Part shown: one piece after another, positions 17,648-27,673 of the stretch
Position numbering within the stretch: the stretch's first letter is position 1
Layout: each line of letters starts with the position of its first letter
Origin: Polyangium fumosum
Lineage (GTDB): Bacteria > Myxococcota_A > Polyangia > Polyangiales > Polyangiaceae
Direction of reading: 5' to 3'
Assembly: GCF_005144585.1 (NCBI RefSeq)
Contig: NZ_SSMQ01000027.1
Location: 1 to 64,000, forward strand
DNA length: 64,000 bases
Notes under the pieces: generated by a model
Database searches by the model: none
Told to the model about the DNA's origin: nothing
Seen by the model: the letters and a program-made list of their open reading frames with translations, nothing else
Program-made: the position numbers and the translations under genes

Positions 17648-19345
17648 TCAACGCTTCTTGGGGAAGAGCTTGCCGAGCAGCCCGCGGCCTGCGGGGTTCG
17701 AGCCGGGCCCGTCGTCCTCCGGCGGGTGCCTCATTTCGTAGAGACGCACCTCGCGCGTGGCCTCGATGTTCTTCGGGCTGACCACCGTGACGCGCTTGAA
17801 GTCCCGGTAGGCCTGGTGGATACGCCCGGCGAGCTTGAGCAGCCTGGCGCGGTAAAGCAGGGCCTTCTCGTAATCGGGCTCGACCTTGAGCACGCCGTCG
17901 AGCTGCGTGATGCAGTCGTCGTAGACGTTGTTCGTCTTGCCCTCCTCGGGCACCGGCGGGAGCGGCCTGCGGCTCGCCACCACCCACGCGAGGAGCGCCG
18001 TATAGGCAGGCTGCTCCGGATCGGCGGAGACGGCGCGCCGGACGCAGGCCTCGCAGGCGGCGAGGTCGTTCTTGCGCAGGAAGACCTCGGCCTTCTCGAA
18101 TTCGAGCGCCGCATTCACCACGCGCTCGACCTTGGCCTGCTCGTCGACCGTGCCGGCGTCGAGCGAGGCGAGGTACTGGGCGCGCCCCGTGTCGTCCTTC
18201 AGCGCCTCGTAGGCCGCGTTGATGGCCGCGAAGAGGCGCGCCACCCGAGGCTTGAGGTCGTGCAGGTCCTTGGGGAGCTTGTCCGGGTGGTAGAGGAGCG
18301 CGAGCTTGAAGTAGGCGTTCCGGACGTCGATCGACGTCGTCTCGCGCGGGACGCCGAGCATCTGGAAGTGGTCCTCGTTCGGCGCGGCGGCGAGCTTGGC
18401 TTCGACCTCGGCGCGGCGCTTCTCGTTGTTCGGGGGCGCGGCCTGCGGCGGGACCTGGGGCATGGGCCCGGTCATGTCGGACGCACGTTGCACGGCCTGG
18501 AGGGGCCCGGTGCCCTCACGCCGGACGGCCTGGAGCGGCGCGGTCGAGGTGTCCCCCGCGCGCGCGACCACGTCCCGCGGCCGCAGCCCGGTCTGGTCCA
18601 TGAGCAGGCCCGTCGTGCCTGTCGTCGGTCGCCACCCTTGGGGGTCGGAGACCATCGCGGCGCGCGCGGCGGCGACTCGCTCGAGCCCGACGGGCGGGCG
18701 CGTGGAGCCGCCGAAATCGAGGTGCCGCGTGATCGTCATGCCGTACACGACGCCGCGCACGATGCGCGGGGGCACGCCGCTCGTCCTGGCGAGGTCGGCG
18801 AGCGTCGTGCGTTGCTTGCGCAGCCGCTCGACGAGCGCGCGCTCCTCGGGGGTCAGGCGGAACCGCTCCGGCGCAGCCCCGGTCGCGATCCCCATCGGGA
18901 CGTCTTCGATCCTGCCGAGCGTCGCCTCGGCCTGCGGCGCCCCGACGAACGCGCGGGCGCCGGCCATGATCACCGCGAGCGGCTCGACGCGCGGCACCTC
19001 GGCGCCCCGCTCCGCGAGCAGGTCTTGCCCCGCGTAAAACGCGTACCGTGTCTCGGGCTCGAGCTCGCACAGCTTGATCATCGCCCGCTCGAGCGGCATC
19101 CGTTCGGCGTAGCGGGTGCCCGCGACGTCCATCACGCGCGTCGGCGTCCCGTCTTCGAACGACACCGCGGCGCGCGCGCCCGTCTTCGTGGTCAGCACGA
19201 GCGTCCCCGAGAGGACCTTGTCGAGCAGGTACACGTAGAGGTGCAGGAGCGGCGTCTGCACCAGGTGGGCTTCCGCCGTCGGTACGAGCCCCGGAGGGAC
19301 GACGAAGGGCATTCCGGTCGTGGGGGCAGGGGGCGAAGCAGCCAT
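17648..19345 (-). CDS. DUF4388-like, DnaJ-domain and TPR-like protein
   Basis: A 565-residue cytosolic protein. The first 150 residues resemble the DUF4388 group (LLHLYVYLLDKVLSGTLVLTT, then FEDGTPTRV), which myxobacteria use in regulators. A middle region of alternating Pro/Gln and threonines follows. A J domain lies near residues 325-395, with the essential HPD in LLYHPDKLP. The last 170 residues are helical and TPR-like (ALEFEKAEVFLRKNDLAACEACVRRA). The J domain should stimulate an Hsp70 partner. The start at 19345 (MAASPPAP) lacks a clear ribosome-binding site. It is convergent with the Kazal lipoprotein gene. Confidence 0.8.
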   Translation of the reverse strand: MAASPPAPTTGMPFVVPPGLVPTAEAHLVQTPLLHLYVYLLDKVLSGTLVLTTKTGARAAVSFEDGTPTRVMDVAGTRYAERMPLERAMIKLCELEPETRYAFYAGQDLLAERGAEVPRVEPLAVIMAGARAFVGAPQAEATLGRIEDVPMGIATGAAPERFRLTPEERALVERLRKQRTTLADLARTSGVPPRIVRGVVYGMTITRHLDFGGSTRPPVGLERVAAARAAMVSDPQGWRPTTGTTGLLMDQTGLRPRDVVARAGDTSTAPLQAVRREGTGPLQAVQRASDMTGPMPQVPPQAAPPNNEKRRAEVEAKLAAAPNEDHFQMLGVPRETTSIDVRNAYFKLALLYHPDKLPKDLHDLKPRVARLFAAINAAYEALKDDTGRAQYLASLDAGTVDEQAKVERVVNAALEFEKAEVFLRKNDLAACEACVRRAVSADPEQPAYTALLAWVVASRRPLPPVPEEGKTNNVYDDCITQLDGVLKVEPDYEKALLYRARLLKLAGRIHQAYRDFKRVTVVSPKNIEATREVRLYEMRHPPEDDGPGSNPAGRGLLGKLFPKKR

Positions 19346-19463
19346 GAGCGGCGACTCGGCCGAAGCGTGCCAGGGTGCGCACGAGGGCGCAACGGGGCAC
19401 TCCGGTGACCATGTGGATTTCGCGGGCGTCTGGAAACCGACGGCGCGGCCGCAAAGGGCTTCG

Positions 19464-20339
19464 TCAGGGCCCGCGGGCGACGAGCGAGCGGCAGCGCGCA
19501 TCGTCTGCGTAGACACGTACGCCGCGGTTCGAGGGCACGAGCGCGTTCAAGCGGATCGTCGCGGCGGGATCACCGGTGAAGACGTCGATCTGACGCCCCA
19601 CGACCTTCATGCCGCGATCCTCGGCGACGAAGCATCCGTCGTGTCGCCCGCCTTCGGGCAGGCTCACGCCCTTGAACTCGGGGATGAAGAGCACGGTCCC
19701 GAGCGGGATCACCGACGAGTCCACGGCCACCGAGCGCAGCGGCGTGATGGCCTTGCCGAGGGCGCCGCGGCCCGTGGGGAAGCGCGCGGGGTCGAGCCGT
19801 TCGAAGCAGATCTTCTGGCTTGTGCGAGGGCAGACCGAGGCGCAATCGCAGTCGCGTTTGGCGAAGCTCACGGTCTCGCCGGTCGAGAGGCGGCCGCTGC
19901 CCTGCACGCAGACGCGGTCGTGGAAGTCTTGCGTGACGTTCGTGAGCGGCTTGCAGCTCGCGTCGTAGATCGTCGCGTTCTTCGGGCCCGCGTCTTCCTT
20001 CGGGAAGTCGTAGTACGTGTTGCGGAAGCGCTCGCCGTTGCGGAACGCTGCGGCCGGCCCCGTGGCTGAGCCTTGCGCCGTGATGGTCACGACCTCCTCG
20101 GCGCTCGACGCGGGCGCAGGCGCGGGCGCGGGCGTGGTGTCGGGCGGCGCGAGCGTCGTTCGAACGGGCGCGCTCTCCTGGCCGAGAAACCCGGCCCGCG
20201 CGTTACGCGTCTCCGACCAACCCCGATGCTCGGCGTCGCGCGCGGGCTCGCCTTCACCTTGCACCCAGGCTTGCCCGGCTACGGTCGCGCATGCGGCGCC
20301 CGAGAGGCAGGCGACGAGCGCCATGGTCAAAGGTCGCAT
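19464..20339 (-). CDS. 3D-domain envelope protein
   Basis: A 291-residue protein with a short hydrophobic leader ending in a Cys (SGAAC), probably a lipoprotein, though the lipobox is not ideal. A Pro/Ala-rich linker is followed by a Cys-containing domain. A C-terminal 3D domain (three Asp) spans VAVDSSVIPLGTVLFIPEF through VAEDRGMKVVGRQIDVFTGDP, as in MltA and RPF-like peptidoglycan-cleaving enzymes. It likely acts on peptidoglycan. A TATCCT hexamer lies 6 bases before the ATG, suggesting leaderless translation. It lies 53 bp after the thioesterase gene. Confidence 0.82.
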   Translation of the reverse strand: MRPLTMALVACLSGAACATVAGQAWVQGEGEPARDAEHRGWSETRNARAGFLGQESAPVRTTLAPPDTTPAPAPAPASSAEEVVTITAQGSATGPAAAFRNGERFRNTYYDFPKEDAGPKNATIYDASCKPLTNVTQDFHDRVCVQGSGRLSTGETVSFAKRDCDCASVCPRTSQKICFERLDPARFPTGRGALGKAITPLRSVAVDSSVIPLGTVLFIPEFKGVSLPEGGRHDGCFVAEDRGMKVVGRQIDVFTGDPAATIRLNALVPSNRGVRVYADDARCRSLVARGP

Positions 20340-20345
20340 GGGACG

Positions 20346-20351
20346 AGGATA
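20346..20351 (-). promoter_or_regulatory. -10 hexamer candidate before the 3D-domain gene
   Basis: TATCCT reading leftward, 6 bases before the ATG at 20339. The same hexamer precedes the kinase gene at 32847-32852. Confidence 0.3.
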
Positions 20352-20391
20352 CCCTCGCCCGCCCGCCGATGGCCAAGAGGATGCCTGCTCG

Positions 20392-20838
20392 TCAGGCGTC
20401 TCGGTGGGGCTGCTTCGGGGTCTTCAGCGCGTAGACGCCGCGGGCCGTGGCCACGAGCTCGGACGCGGCGCTCGGGTGGTAGAGGCGGACATCGGCCCAG
20501 CCGAGCTTCGCGCCGACCCGCACCGTGGTGGCGTCGCCGATCAGCATCTCGCGGCGCCCAGGCCGGAGGTAATCGACGCGCAGATCCACGGTGGAGACGC
20601 GGCTGAGCGACGGATTTTCGATCTCGGTCCAGACGCAGAGCCCGCCCGCCGTGTCGGCGAGCGTGCTGATCAAGCCCCCGTGCAGCGCTTGCCGGATGGG
20701 GTCTCCGATGAGCTCCTCGCGCCACGGAATCGAGAGCGTCACGTGGCCACGCGCGAGGTGCAAGGCCTTGACCCCGAGCCACTTGTTGAAGGGGATGAGC
20801 TCCTCGGCGAGGTGCCGAAAGACGTTCAGATCCAACAT
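20392..20838 (-). CDS. PaaI-type hotdog thioesterase
   Basis: A 148-residue single hotdog domain. Markers are NKWLGVKALHLARGHVTLSIP, the catalytic-loop motif ALHGGLISTLADTAGG and VDLRVDYLRPG. Such enzymes hydrolyse acyl-CoA thioesters in the cytosol; chain specificity cannot be read. It is divergent from typA with a 117-bp gap. No strong ribosome-binding site precedes the ATG. Confidence 0.88.
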   Translation of the reverse strand: MLDLNVFRHLAEELIPFNKWLGVKALHLARGHVTLSIPWREELIGDPIRQALHGGLISTLADTAGGLCVWTEIENPSLSRVSTVDLRVDYLRPGRREMLIGDATTVRVGAKLGWADVRLYHPSAASELVATARGVYALKTPKQPHRDA

Positions 20839-20955
20839 TTTTTTCGGCGTGCACGATGCCGGAAAAGCCCGCGTTCTGCCAGGTCGTCGCGGGGACGCGT
20901 CCCGCCGGGTTTGCTCGCCTCGTCACGAAGCGCGTGCTAGGAGCGGCCCCGAAAA

Positions 20956-22794
20956 ATGGCCCGCAAGGATCTCCGCAACATCGCCATCGTGGCCCACGTC
21001 GACCACGGTAAGACAACGCTCGTCGATCACATGCTCCGCCAGGCGGGCGCTTTCCGCGACAACGAGGTGGTTGCCGAGCGCGTGATGGACTCGAACGACC
21101 TCGAGCGCGAGCGAGGAATCACCATCCTTGCGAAGAACACGAGCGTCCGCTGGAAGGGCGTCAAGATCAACATCGTCGACACCCCGGGACACTCCGACTT
21201 CGGCGGCGAGGTCGAGCGCACCCTCATGATGGCCGACGGCGCGCTCCTGCTCGTCGACGCGGCCGAGGGGCCGCTGCCGCAGACGCGCTTCGTGCTCTCG
21301 AAGTGCCTGGAGCGCGGCTTCCCGCTCATCGTCGTCATCAACAAGATCGACCGCCAGGACGCGCGGCCGCACGAGGTCCTCTCCGAGGTCTTCGATCTCT
21401 TCTGTGATCTCGGCGCGAGCGACGCGCAGACCGATTTCCCCATGGTCTACGCGATCGGCAAGCTCGGCCAGTGCAAGCGCGAGCTCGAGGACGAGCTGAC
21501 GAACCTCGTGCCGCTCTTCGAGACGGTGCTCGCGCGTGTCCCCGCGCCCGAGGGTGACCCCGAGGAGCCGCTCCAGGTCATCGTCTGCAACACGACGCAC
21601 GACGACTACGTCGGCAGGCTCGCGGTCGGGCGCATCGTGCGCGGCAGCATCCGGCAGGCCGGCGACGTCGTGGTCCTCGGCGAGAACGGCAAGGTCACGA
21701 AGGGCTCGGTGAAGGCGCTCTTCACGTTCGAGGGCCTGAAGCGCGTCAACGCGGACAGCGCGCAGGTGGGCGAGGTCGTGGCCATCGCGGGTCTCGACGT
21801 GAACATCGGCGACACGATCGCCGACCCCCAGCGCCCCGAGGCCCTCGAGCGGATCGTCGTCGAGGAGCCGACGATCAAGATGAAGATCGGCGTCAACACC
21901 TCGCCGTTCGCGGGCAAGAGCAAGCAGTCGAAGTTCTTGACGAGCCGCCAGCTCAAGGATCGGCTGGAGCGCGAGGCGCGGAAGAACCTGGCGATCCGCG
22001 TCGAGCCGACCGACTCGCCCGACACGTTCCTCGTGCTCGGCCGCGGCGAGCTCCAGCTCGCGATCCTCGTCGAGACGATGCGGCGCGAGGGCTACGAGAT
22101 GCAGCTCTCGAACCCCGAGGTCGTGACGCGCGAGATCGATGGTCAGGCCATGGAGCCCGTCGAGCTCGTCGTGATCGACGTCCCGGAGACGTACGTCGGC
22201 ATCGTGACCGAGCGTCTCTCGACGCGGCGCGGGCGCATGGTGAAGATGACGAACCCCGGGTTTGGCCGGGCGCGCCTGGAGTTCCAGGTCCCGTCGCGCG
22301 GGCTCATCGGCTTCCGCGGCGAGTTCCTCACGTCGACGCGCGGCACGGGCTTGCTCAACACCATGTTCGACGGCTGGACGCCGTGGGGCGGGCCCATGAT
22401 GCGCAGGCCCACGGGCGCCATCGTGGCGGATCGCATGGGCGTCGCGACGCCCTACGCGCTCCACCACCTGCAGCCGCGCGGCACGTTTTTCATCGTGCCC
22501 GGCGTCGAGGTGTACGAGGGCATGATCTGCGGCGAGCACAACCGCCCGAACGATACGGACTGCAACGTCATCAAGGAGAAGAAGCTCTCCAACATCCGCA
22601 ACCACGGCAAGGACGAGAACGTCTTGCTCGCGAGCCCGAGGCTGCTCACGATCGAGACCGCGATGGAGTGGATCGACGCCGACGAACTCGTCGAGGTCAC
22701 GCCGGAGGCGGTGCGGGTGCGGAAGAAGGTGCTCGCGGTGAACCTGCGCGATCGGCGTGAAGACGCGATCGAGCAGGCGCAAGCCGTCGAGTAA
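20956..22794 (+). CDS. typA: Translational GTPase TypA/BipA
   Basis: A 612-residue ribosome-associated GTPase with all G motifs: AHVDHGKTT (13-21), the DTPGHSDF G3 motif and NKIDR G4. The EF-G-like domains III and V and the TypA-specific C-terminal domain ([11 protein letters not shown], the [16 protein letters not shown] loop) follow. The protein supports ribosome assembly and stress adaptation. The length is that of the family. GGAG lies 12 bases before the ATG, somewhat far. Confidence 0.97.
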   Translation: MARKDLRNIAIVAHVDHGKTTLVDHMLRQAGAFRDNEVVAERVMDSNDLERERGITILAKNTSVRWKGVKINIVDTPGHSDFGGEVERTLMMADGALLLVDAAEGPLPQTRFVLSKCLERGFPLIVVINKIDRQDARPHEVLSEVFDLFCDLGASDAQTDFPMVYAIGKLGQCKRELEDELTNLVPLFETVLARVPAPEGDPEEPLQVIVCNTTHDDYVGRLAVGRIVRGSIRQAGDVVVLGENGKVTKGSVKALFTFEGLKRVNADSAQVGEVVAIAGLDVNIGDTIADPQRPEALERIVVEEPTIKMKIGVNTSPFAGKSKQSKFLTSRQLKDRLEREARKNLAIRVEPTDSPDTFLVLGRGELQLAILVETMRREGYEMQLSNPEVVTREIDGQAMEPVELVVIDVPETYVGIVTERLSTRRGRMVKMTNPGFGRARLEFQVPSRGLIGFRGEFLTSTRGTGLLNTMFDGWTPWGGPMMRRPTGAIVADRMGVATPYALHHLQPRGTFFIVPGVEVYEGMICGEHNRPNDTDCNVIKEKKLSNIRNHGKDENVLLASPRLLTIETAMEWIDADELVEVTPEAVRVRKKVLAVNLRDRREDAIEQAQAVE

Positions 22795-22799
22795 ATCGA

Positions 22800-22828
22800 T
22801 CGACCAGGCGGGGCGCCGCGGGTAGACT
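22800..22828 (+). promoter_or_regulatory. Sigma70-type promoter candidate for the SbcD-like gene
   Basis: TCGACC (22800-22805), a 17-base spacer and TAGACT (22823-22828) lie 12 bases before the ATG. The -10 sits in the loop of a CCGCGG/CCGCGG hairpin (22817-22835), which could compete with promoter melting or affect the 5' end. Confidence 0.4.
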
Positions 22829-22840
22829 CCGCGGCCCCTG

Positions 22841-24088
22841 ATGAAGTTCTTTCACGCGGCGGACATCCACCTCGACAGTCCTCTGCGCGGGCTGGATCGA
22901 TACGAGGGGGCGCCCGCGGACAGACTCCGCGGCGCGACGCGGCGGGCGCTCGAAGCGCTCGTCGAGGCGTGCATCGCCGAGGCCGTCGATTTCCTCCTCA
23001 TCGCCGGCGACCTCTACGACGGCGACTGGACCGACTACAACACGGGCCTCTTCTTCGTCCGGCAGATGGCGCGCCTTCGCGAGGCCGGCATCCGCGTGTA
23101 CATCGTCCGCGGCAACCACGACGCGAAGAGCAAGATCCTCCGTTTGCCCGAGGGCGTGCACGAGCTGTCGACGTCCCGCGCGGAGACCGTGCCCCTCGAC
23201 GACATCGGCGTCGCCGTGCACGGCCGCGGCTACGCGCGCGCCGAGACGACCGAGGATCTCGCGCTGACCTACCCCGCGCCGCGCTCGGACTCCTTCAACA
23301 TCGGGCTGCTCCACACCGCCGCCGAGGGGCGCGAGGGGCACGCGCCGTATGCGCCGTGCCGCGTCGAGACCCTCGTCCAGAAGGGCTACGACTACTGGGC
23401 CCTCGGGCACGTGCACGCGCGCGAGGTCTTGCACGAGAAGCCCTGGATTGTGTTCCCCGGCAATTTGCAGGGCCGCCACGCGCGTGAGACGGGGCCCAAG
23501 GGCGCGAGCCTGGTCACGGTCGAGGACGGGCGCGTGAAATCGGTCGAGCACCGCGTCCTCGACGTCGCGCGCTGGGCCGTCTGCCAGGTCGACGCCTCGG
23601 CCGCGCGCTCACCCGACGACGTCCTCGAGTTGTGCCGCGCCGCGCTTTCGAACGAGGTCGAGGCCGCCGACGGCCGCGTCGTCTGCGCCCGCATCGTCCT
23701 CACCGGCGCGAGCCGCGCGCACGCCGCGCTCGTGCGGGACGTCGGCCACTGGCGCGGGGAGATCCGCGGCCTCGCGAACGACCTCGGCGAGGCGTGGATC
23801 GAGAAGGTCGAGCTGCGCACGCGCACGCCGGCCGACCTCGACGCGCTCGCCCAGAACGACAACCCCATCGGCGGGCTCCTGAAGACGCTGCGCTTCCTCC
23901 GCGACGACGACGACGCGCTCGACAAGCTCGGCAAGGAGCTCACGGACATCGTCGGCAAGCTCCCGCAGGAGTTCTTCCAGGGCGACGCGGCCGCGAAGAT
24001 CACCGATCTCTCGGTCCTCCGGCGCATCGTCGACGAGCTGCCGGACTACCTCCTGCCGCAGCTCTCCGGAGAGGGAGACGAGGCTTGA
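22841..24088 (+). CDS. SbcD/YhaO-like metallophosphoesterase (DNA repair nuclease subunit)
   Basis: A 415-residue protein with the full calcineurin-like metal site: ADIHLDS (6-12), GDLYDGDW, GNHDAKS and LGHVHAR. It corresponds to the Mre11/SbcD nuclease subunit, closest to the YhaO type. It would act with the next gene's ATPase on DNA ends or hairpins. The C-terminal 120 residues are helical and acidic, likely for partner binding. The stop overlaps the next start as TTGA, so the two subunits are made together. Confidence 0.92.
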   Translation: MKFFHAADIHLDSPLRGLDRYEGAPADRLRGATRRALEALVEACIAEAVDFLLIAGDLYDGDWTDYNTGLFFVRQMARLREAGIRVYIVRGNHDAKSKILRLPEGVHELSTSRAETVPLDDIGVAVHGRGYARAETTEDLALTYPAPRSDSFNIGLLHTAAEGREGHAPYAPCRVETLVQKGYDYWALGHVHAREVLHEKPWIVFPGNLQGRHARETGPKGASLVTVEDGRVKSVEHRVLDVARWAVCQVDASAARSPDDVLELCRAALSNEVEAADGRVVCARIVLTGASRAHAALVRDVGHWRGEIRGLANDLGEAWIEKVELRTRTPADLDALAQNDNPIGGLLKTLRFLRDDDDALDKLGKELTDIVGKLPQEFFQGDAAAKITDLSVLRRIVDELPDYLLPQLSGEGDEA

Positions 24089-27000
24089 AGATCCTCTCGC
24101 TCGAGCTTCTGCGCTGGGGTCCGTTCTCGGATCTCGCGCTCGACTTTTCGTCCCCTGCACGCGCGTTCCACCTCGTCGTCGGCTCGAACGAGGCGGGCAA
24201 GAGCACGACGCTGCGCGCCGTCGGCGGCCTGCTCTTCGGCATCCCCGAGCGCACGAGCGACGACCACCGGCACAAGATGTCCGAGCTGCGCATCAGCGGC
24301 CGCATCGGCTACGAGGACGGCTCCGAGCTCGCGATCGTCCGGCGCAAGGGCCGCAAGGAGACGCTGCTCGATCCCGCGGGACAACCCCTCGATGAGGCGC
24401 TCTTGCGGAAGCTCCTCGGCAGCATCGAGCGGGCGCAGTTCGAGACGATGTTCGGGCTCTCGCACGACGGCCTCGTGAAGGGCGGGCGCGAGCTCGTCGA
24501 GGGGCAGGGGGATCTCGGCGAGAGCCTCTTCGGCGCGGGGCTCGGTCAGACGGTCGCCTCGCTCCTGCGCAAGCTCGGGGGGCGCGCGGACGAGATCTAC
24601 CTGCCGCGCGGCAAGAAGAGGAAGCTCAACGACGCGATCGACAAGTTCAAGGAGGCGAAGAAGCGCGCGCAGGAGCTCTCGCAGTCGGCGCGCGACTTCG
24701 AGGACATCAACAAGCAGCTCGGCGATCGCCGCGCCGAGACGTCGCGGATCGCGGCCGAGCTCGTCGATCTCGGTCGCCGCATGCGCCGCCTCCAGCGCGT
24801 CAAGCAGGCGCTCCGCCCCCTCGCCGAGCGCGCCGAGGTGCTCGCGGCGCTCGACGTCCGGCGCGACGTCGTGGTCCTGCCCGAGACGGCGGCCGAGGAT
24901 CGCCGCCGCACGCAGGCCATCATCCACGAAGCCGGCCCCCGGGAGGAAAAACTCCGCGAGGACGTGCGCGAGCTCGAAGGGAAGCTCGCCGTGCTCGCGG
25001 TCCCCACGGCGCTCCTGCAAAAGGGCGCGCTCGTGCGGCAGGTGCAGGGCGAGCTCGGGAGCCACAAGAAGGCGAGCATCGACGCGACCCGGCTGCGCGG
25101 CGAGCTGCGGCAGGTCGAGGACGAAGCCCGCGGGCTCTGCGCTCGGCTCGGCCGTCGGGACATCTCCGTCGAGGAGGCCGAGGCGTGGCGGCTCTCCGCC
25201 GTCGCGAGCACGCGCGTGCGCTCGCTCGTCAAGCAGAAGGTCGAGCTCGACGCGGCCGCGAAGAGCGCGGAGAGCGCGCTCGGCGCCGCCGAGGAGCGGC
25301 TCGACGACGAGAAGCGGCGCGGCGCGGCCTTGCCTCCGCCCGCGGACGTGGAGGCGCTCGCGCATGGGCTCGACGTCGCGCGGCGCGAAGGGGACCTCGA
25401 CAAGCGCATCCAGGAGCGCGCGCGGGCGGCCGAGAGCCTCGGGCAGCGCGTGCAGGCCGGGCGCGCCGCGCTCTCGCTCTTCGACGTGCCGTTCGACAAG
25501 ATCGGCAACCTGCCCATGCCGGCGCGCGAGACGATCGAGCGCTTCGAACGCGGGCTCGGCGTGAAGGACGAGGAGCTGCGATCGCTCGGGCAGACGCTCG
25601 CGGATCGCAAGCGCAAGCTCTCGGCGCTCGAACGGGAGCTCGAGCAGATCCGCCGCGGCGGCGCGGTGCCCACGGAGGCGGACTGGGCCTCGGCGCGGAG
25701 CGGTCGGGACGCGGCCTGGATCGAGCTTCGCCGCGCGCTGCTCCCGGCGGAGCACGCGCACGCGCATGGAGCCGCCGACGACATCGCGGCCTTCCGCAGC
25801 GCACCTCCGCGCCCCGGCGTCGAGGCGGTGTTCGCCTACGAGGCGAGCGTGCGGCACGCGGACGATCTCGCGGCGAGCCTGTTCCGCGAGGCGGACCGGG
25901 TGGCGAAGGTCTCGCAGCGATCCTTGGAGCAGCAAGGGCTCCTCCGGGAGATCGCCGAGCTCGACGCGGAGCGCCAATCCCTCGAAGCCGCGCGGGACGA
26001 GCTCGGGCGGCAGTGGCAAGAGCAGTGGAAGGCGAGCTCCCTCGCGCCGCTCTCTCCCGCGGAGATGAAGGGGTTTCTCGGGCAGTACGAGCGGCTCGTC
26101 GAGGATCGGCGGCGGTGGGCGGAGGCCGAGGCGTTGCTCGCCGCGGATCGCGCGCTCGCGGCGGATCACGAGGAGACGCTCGGCGCGCTCCTCCGGCCGC
26201 TCGGGCTCGCCGTGAGGGGCTTGCCTGCGCTCATGGAGCGGGCGCGCGCCGTCTGCGAGCGGGAAGCGAAGGCGCAGAAGGATCGCGAGGCGCACGAGCG
26301 TGATCTCGGGCGCGCGAAGGATCAGGTCGCGCAGTGCAAGGCCCTCTTGGAGCGGCGGCGCGCGGAGCATGCCGCGTGGTCGGCGCAGTGGGCCGAGGCG
26401 ATGGCGGGGGTGGACCTGCCGGAGGCGACGGGCACGGTCGAGGCGGAGGAGGTGCTCGCGCTCCGGAGCGACCTCGAAAAACGCTGCGCCGACGCGCGGG
26501 ACCGGCGGCGCCGCATCGAGGGCATCGAGCGGGACGCGCGGCTCTTCGCGGATCGCGTCGTCGAGATCACCCGCGCCGCCGCGACCGACCTCGTGGACGC
26601 GCCGATCGAGCACGCGGCGAACCTCGTCGTCGAGCGCTTCCTCGCGGCCGAGAAGGACGAGATTGCGCGGCAAAAGGACGCGCAGAAGCTCGACGAGAAG
26701 CGGCGCGAGCTCGAAGACGTGATCCTCCGCCGCAAGGCCGCGGAGAACGAGCTCACCGCCCTCCAGTCGGCCGCGCGTGCGGAAAACCTCGCGGAGCTCG
26801 GGGAGGCCGAGGATCGCTCGAAGGAGGTCCGCGCGCTCAAGGCGCGCCTCGCCCCGATCGAGCGCCAGCTCCTCGACCTCGGCGAGGGGCTCGGCATCGA
26901 GGCCCTCGTCGCGGAGTGCCAGGGGCTCTCGGGGGACGACGTCGCGACGGAGCTCTCCTCGCTGGACGAGCAGATCCAGGCGAAGAACGACGCCAAGGCC

Positions 27001-27645
27001 AAGGTCGAGCAGGAGATCGGCAAGCTCGAAGAGCGCCGCGGGCGTGTCGACGGCGGGGACGGCGCCGCGCAGGCCGCGGCCGAGGCGGAGGGCCACCTCG
27101 CGTCGATGGGCGTGCTCGTTGAGGAGTATGCGCGGGCGCGGCTCGCGTTTCGTCTGCTCGAAGACGAGATCAAGCATTACCGCGAGCGGCACCAGGGGCC
27201 CATCGTGCGGCGGGCTTCGGAGCTCTTCCGGCGGCTCACCCTGGGCTCGTTCCTGGAAATTCGCGGCGACGACGAGGGCGACGAGAGCCGCCCCGTCTTG
27301 AAATGCGTCCGCACCTCGGGCGAACGTGTCGGCGTCGAGGGCCTCAGCGACGGCACGCGTGATCAGCTCTTTTTTGCGCTCCGCATGGCGAGCCTGGAGC
27401 GCCATTTCGAGCACAACGAACCCATTCCGTTCGTCCTCGACGACATCCTCGTCAATTTCGACGACGCGCGCTCCCGCGCCGCGCTCTCCATCCTCGGCGA
27501 TCTCTCACAGAAGACGCAGGTCCTCTTTTTCACGCACCACGCGCGTGTCGCCGATCTCGCCCGCGAGGCGGTCCCGCCGTCCCGGCTTTGCTTGCACGAC
27601 CTCGACACGCTCGGCGGGCGCGCTCGGTTGCGGCCTGCGAGCTAG
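24085..27645 (+). CDS. SbcC/YhaN-like SMC-type ATPase
   Basis: A 1186-residue protein. Walker A is GSNEAGKST (33-41). Two long coiled-coil arms of Glu/Arg/Ala heptads fill about 200-1080. The C-terminal lobe has the ABC signature-like LSDGTRDQLFFALRMA, Walker B FVLDDILVNFDD and a switch His in FFTHH. It is the Rad50-like partner of the preceding nuclease. The start is TTG (24085) overlapping the upstream TGA, with GGAGACGAGG just before; no ATG fits the conserved first strand KILSLELLRWGPF. No zinc-hook CxxC is seen in the coiled coil. Confidence 0.92.
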   Translation: MKILSLELLRWGPFSDLALDFSSPARAFHLVVGSNEAGKSTTLRAVGGLLFGIPERTSDDHRHKMSELRISGRIGYEDGSELAIVRRKGRKETLLDPAGQPLDEALLRKLLGSIERAQFETMFGLSHDGLVKGGRELVEGQGDLGESLFGAGLGQTVASLLRKLGGRADEIYLPRGKKRKLNDAIDKFKEAKKRAQELSQSARDFEDINKQLGDRRAETSRIAAELVDLGRRMRRLQRVKQALRPLAERAEVLAALDVRRDVVVLPETAAEDRRRTQAIIHEAGPREEKLREDVRELEGKLAVLAVPTALLQKGALVRQVQGELGSHKKASIDATRLRGELRQVEDEARGLCARLGRRDISVEEAEAWRLSAVASTRVRSLVKQKVELDAAAKSAESALGAAEERLDDEKRRGAALPPPADVEALAHGLDVARREGDLDKRIQERARAAESLGQRVQAGRAALSLFDVPFDKIGNLPMPARETIERFERGLGVKDEELRSLGQTLADRKRKLSALERELEQIRRGGAVPTEADWASARSGRDAAWIELRRALLPAEHAHAHGAADDIAAFRSAPPRPGVEAVFAYEASVRHADDLAASLFREADRVAKVSQRSLEQQGLLREIAELDAERQSLEAARDELGRQWQEQWKASSLAPLSPAEMKGFLGQYERLVEDRRRWAEAEALLAADRALAADHEETLGALLRPLGLAVRGLPALMERARAVCEREAKAQKDREAHERDLGRAKDQVAQCKALLERRRAEHAAWSAQWAEAMAGVDLPEATGTVEAEEVLALRSDLEKRCADARDRRRRIEGIERDARLFADRVVEITRAAATDLVDAPIEHAANLVVERFLAAEKDEIARQKDAQKLDEKRRELEDVILRRKAAENELTALQSAARAENLAELGEAEDRSKEVRALKARLAPIERQLLDLGEGLGIEALVAECQGLSGDDVATELSSLDEQIQAKNDAKAKVEQEIGKLEERRGRVDGGDGAAQAAAEAEGHLASMGVLVEEYARARLAFRLLEDEIKHYRERHQGPIVRRASELFRRLTLGSFLEIRGDDEGDESRPVLKCVRTSGERVGVEGLSDGTRDQLFFALRMASLERHFEHNEPIPFVLDDILVNFDDARSRAALSILGDLSQKTQVLFFTHHARVADLAREAVPPSRLCLHDLDTLGGRARLRPAS

Positions 27646-27673
27646 AACCTCCCCGCGTTCGAATCGCGGTACC

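Noticed and set aside
20923-22782. Long leftward open frame opposite typA
   Set aside because: Arg/His/Glu-rich composition typical of an antisense shadow; typA is certain.
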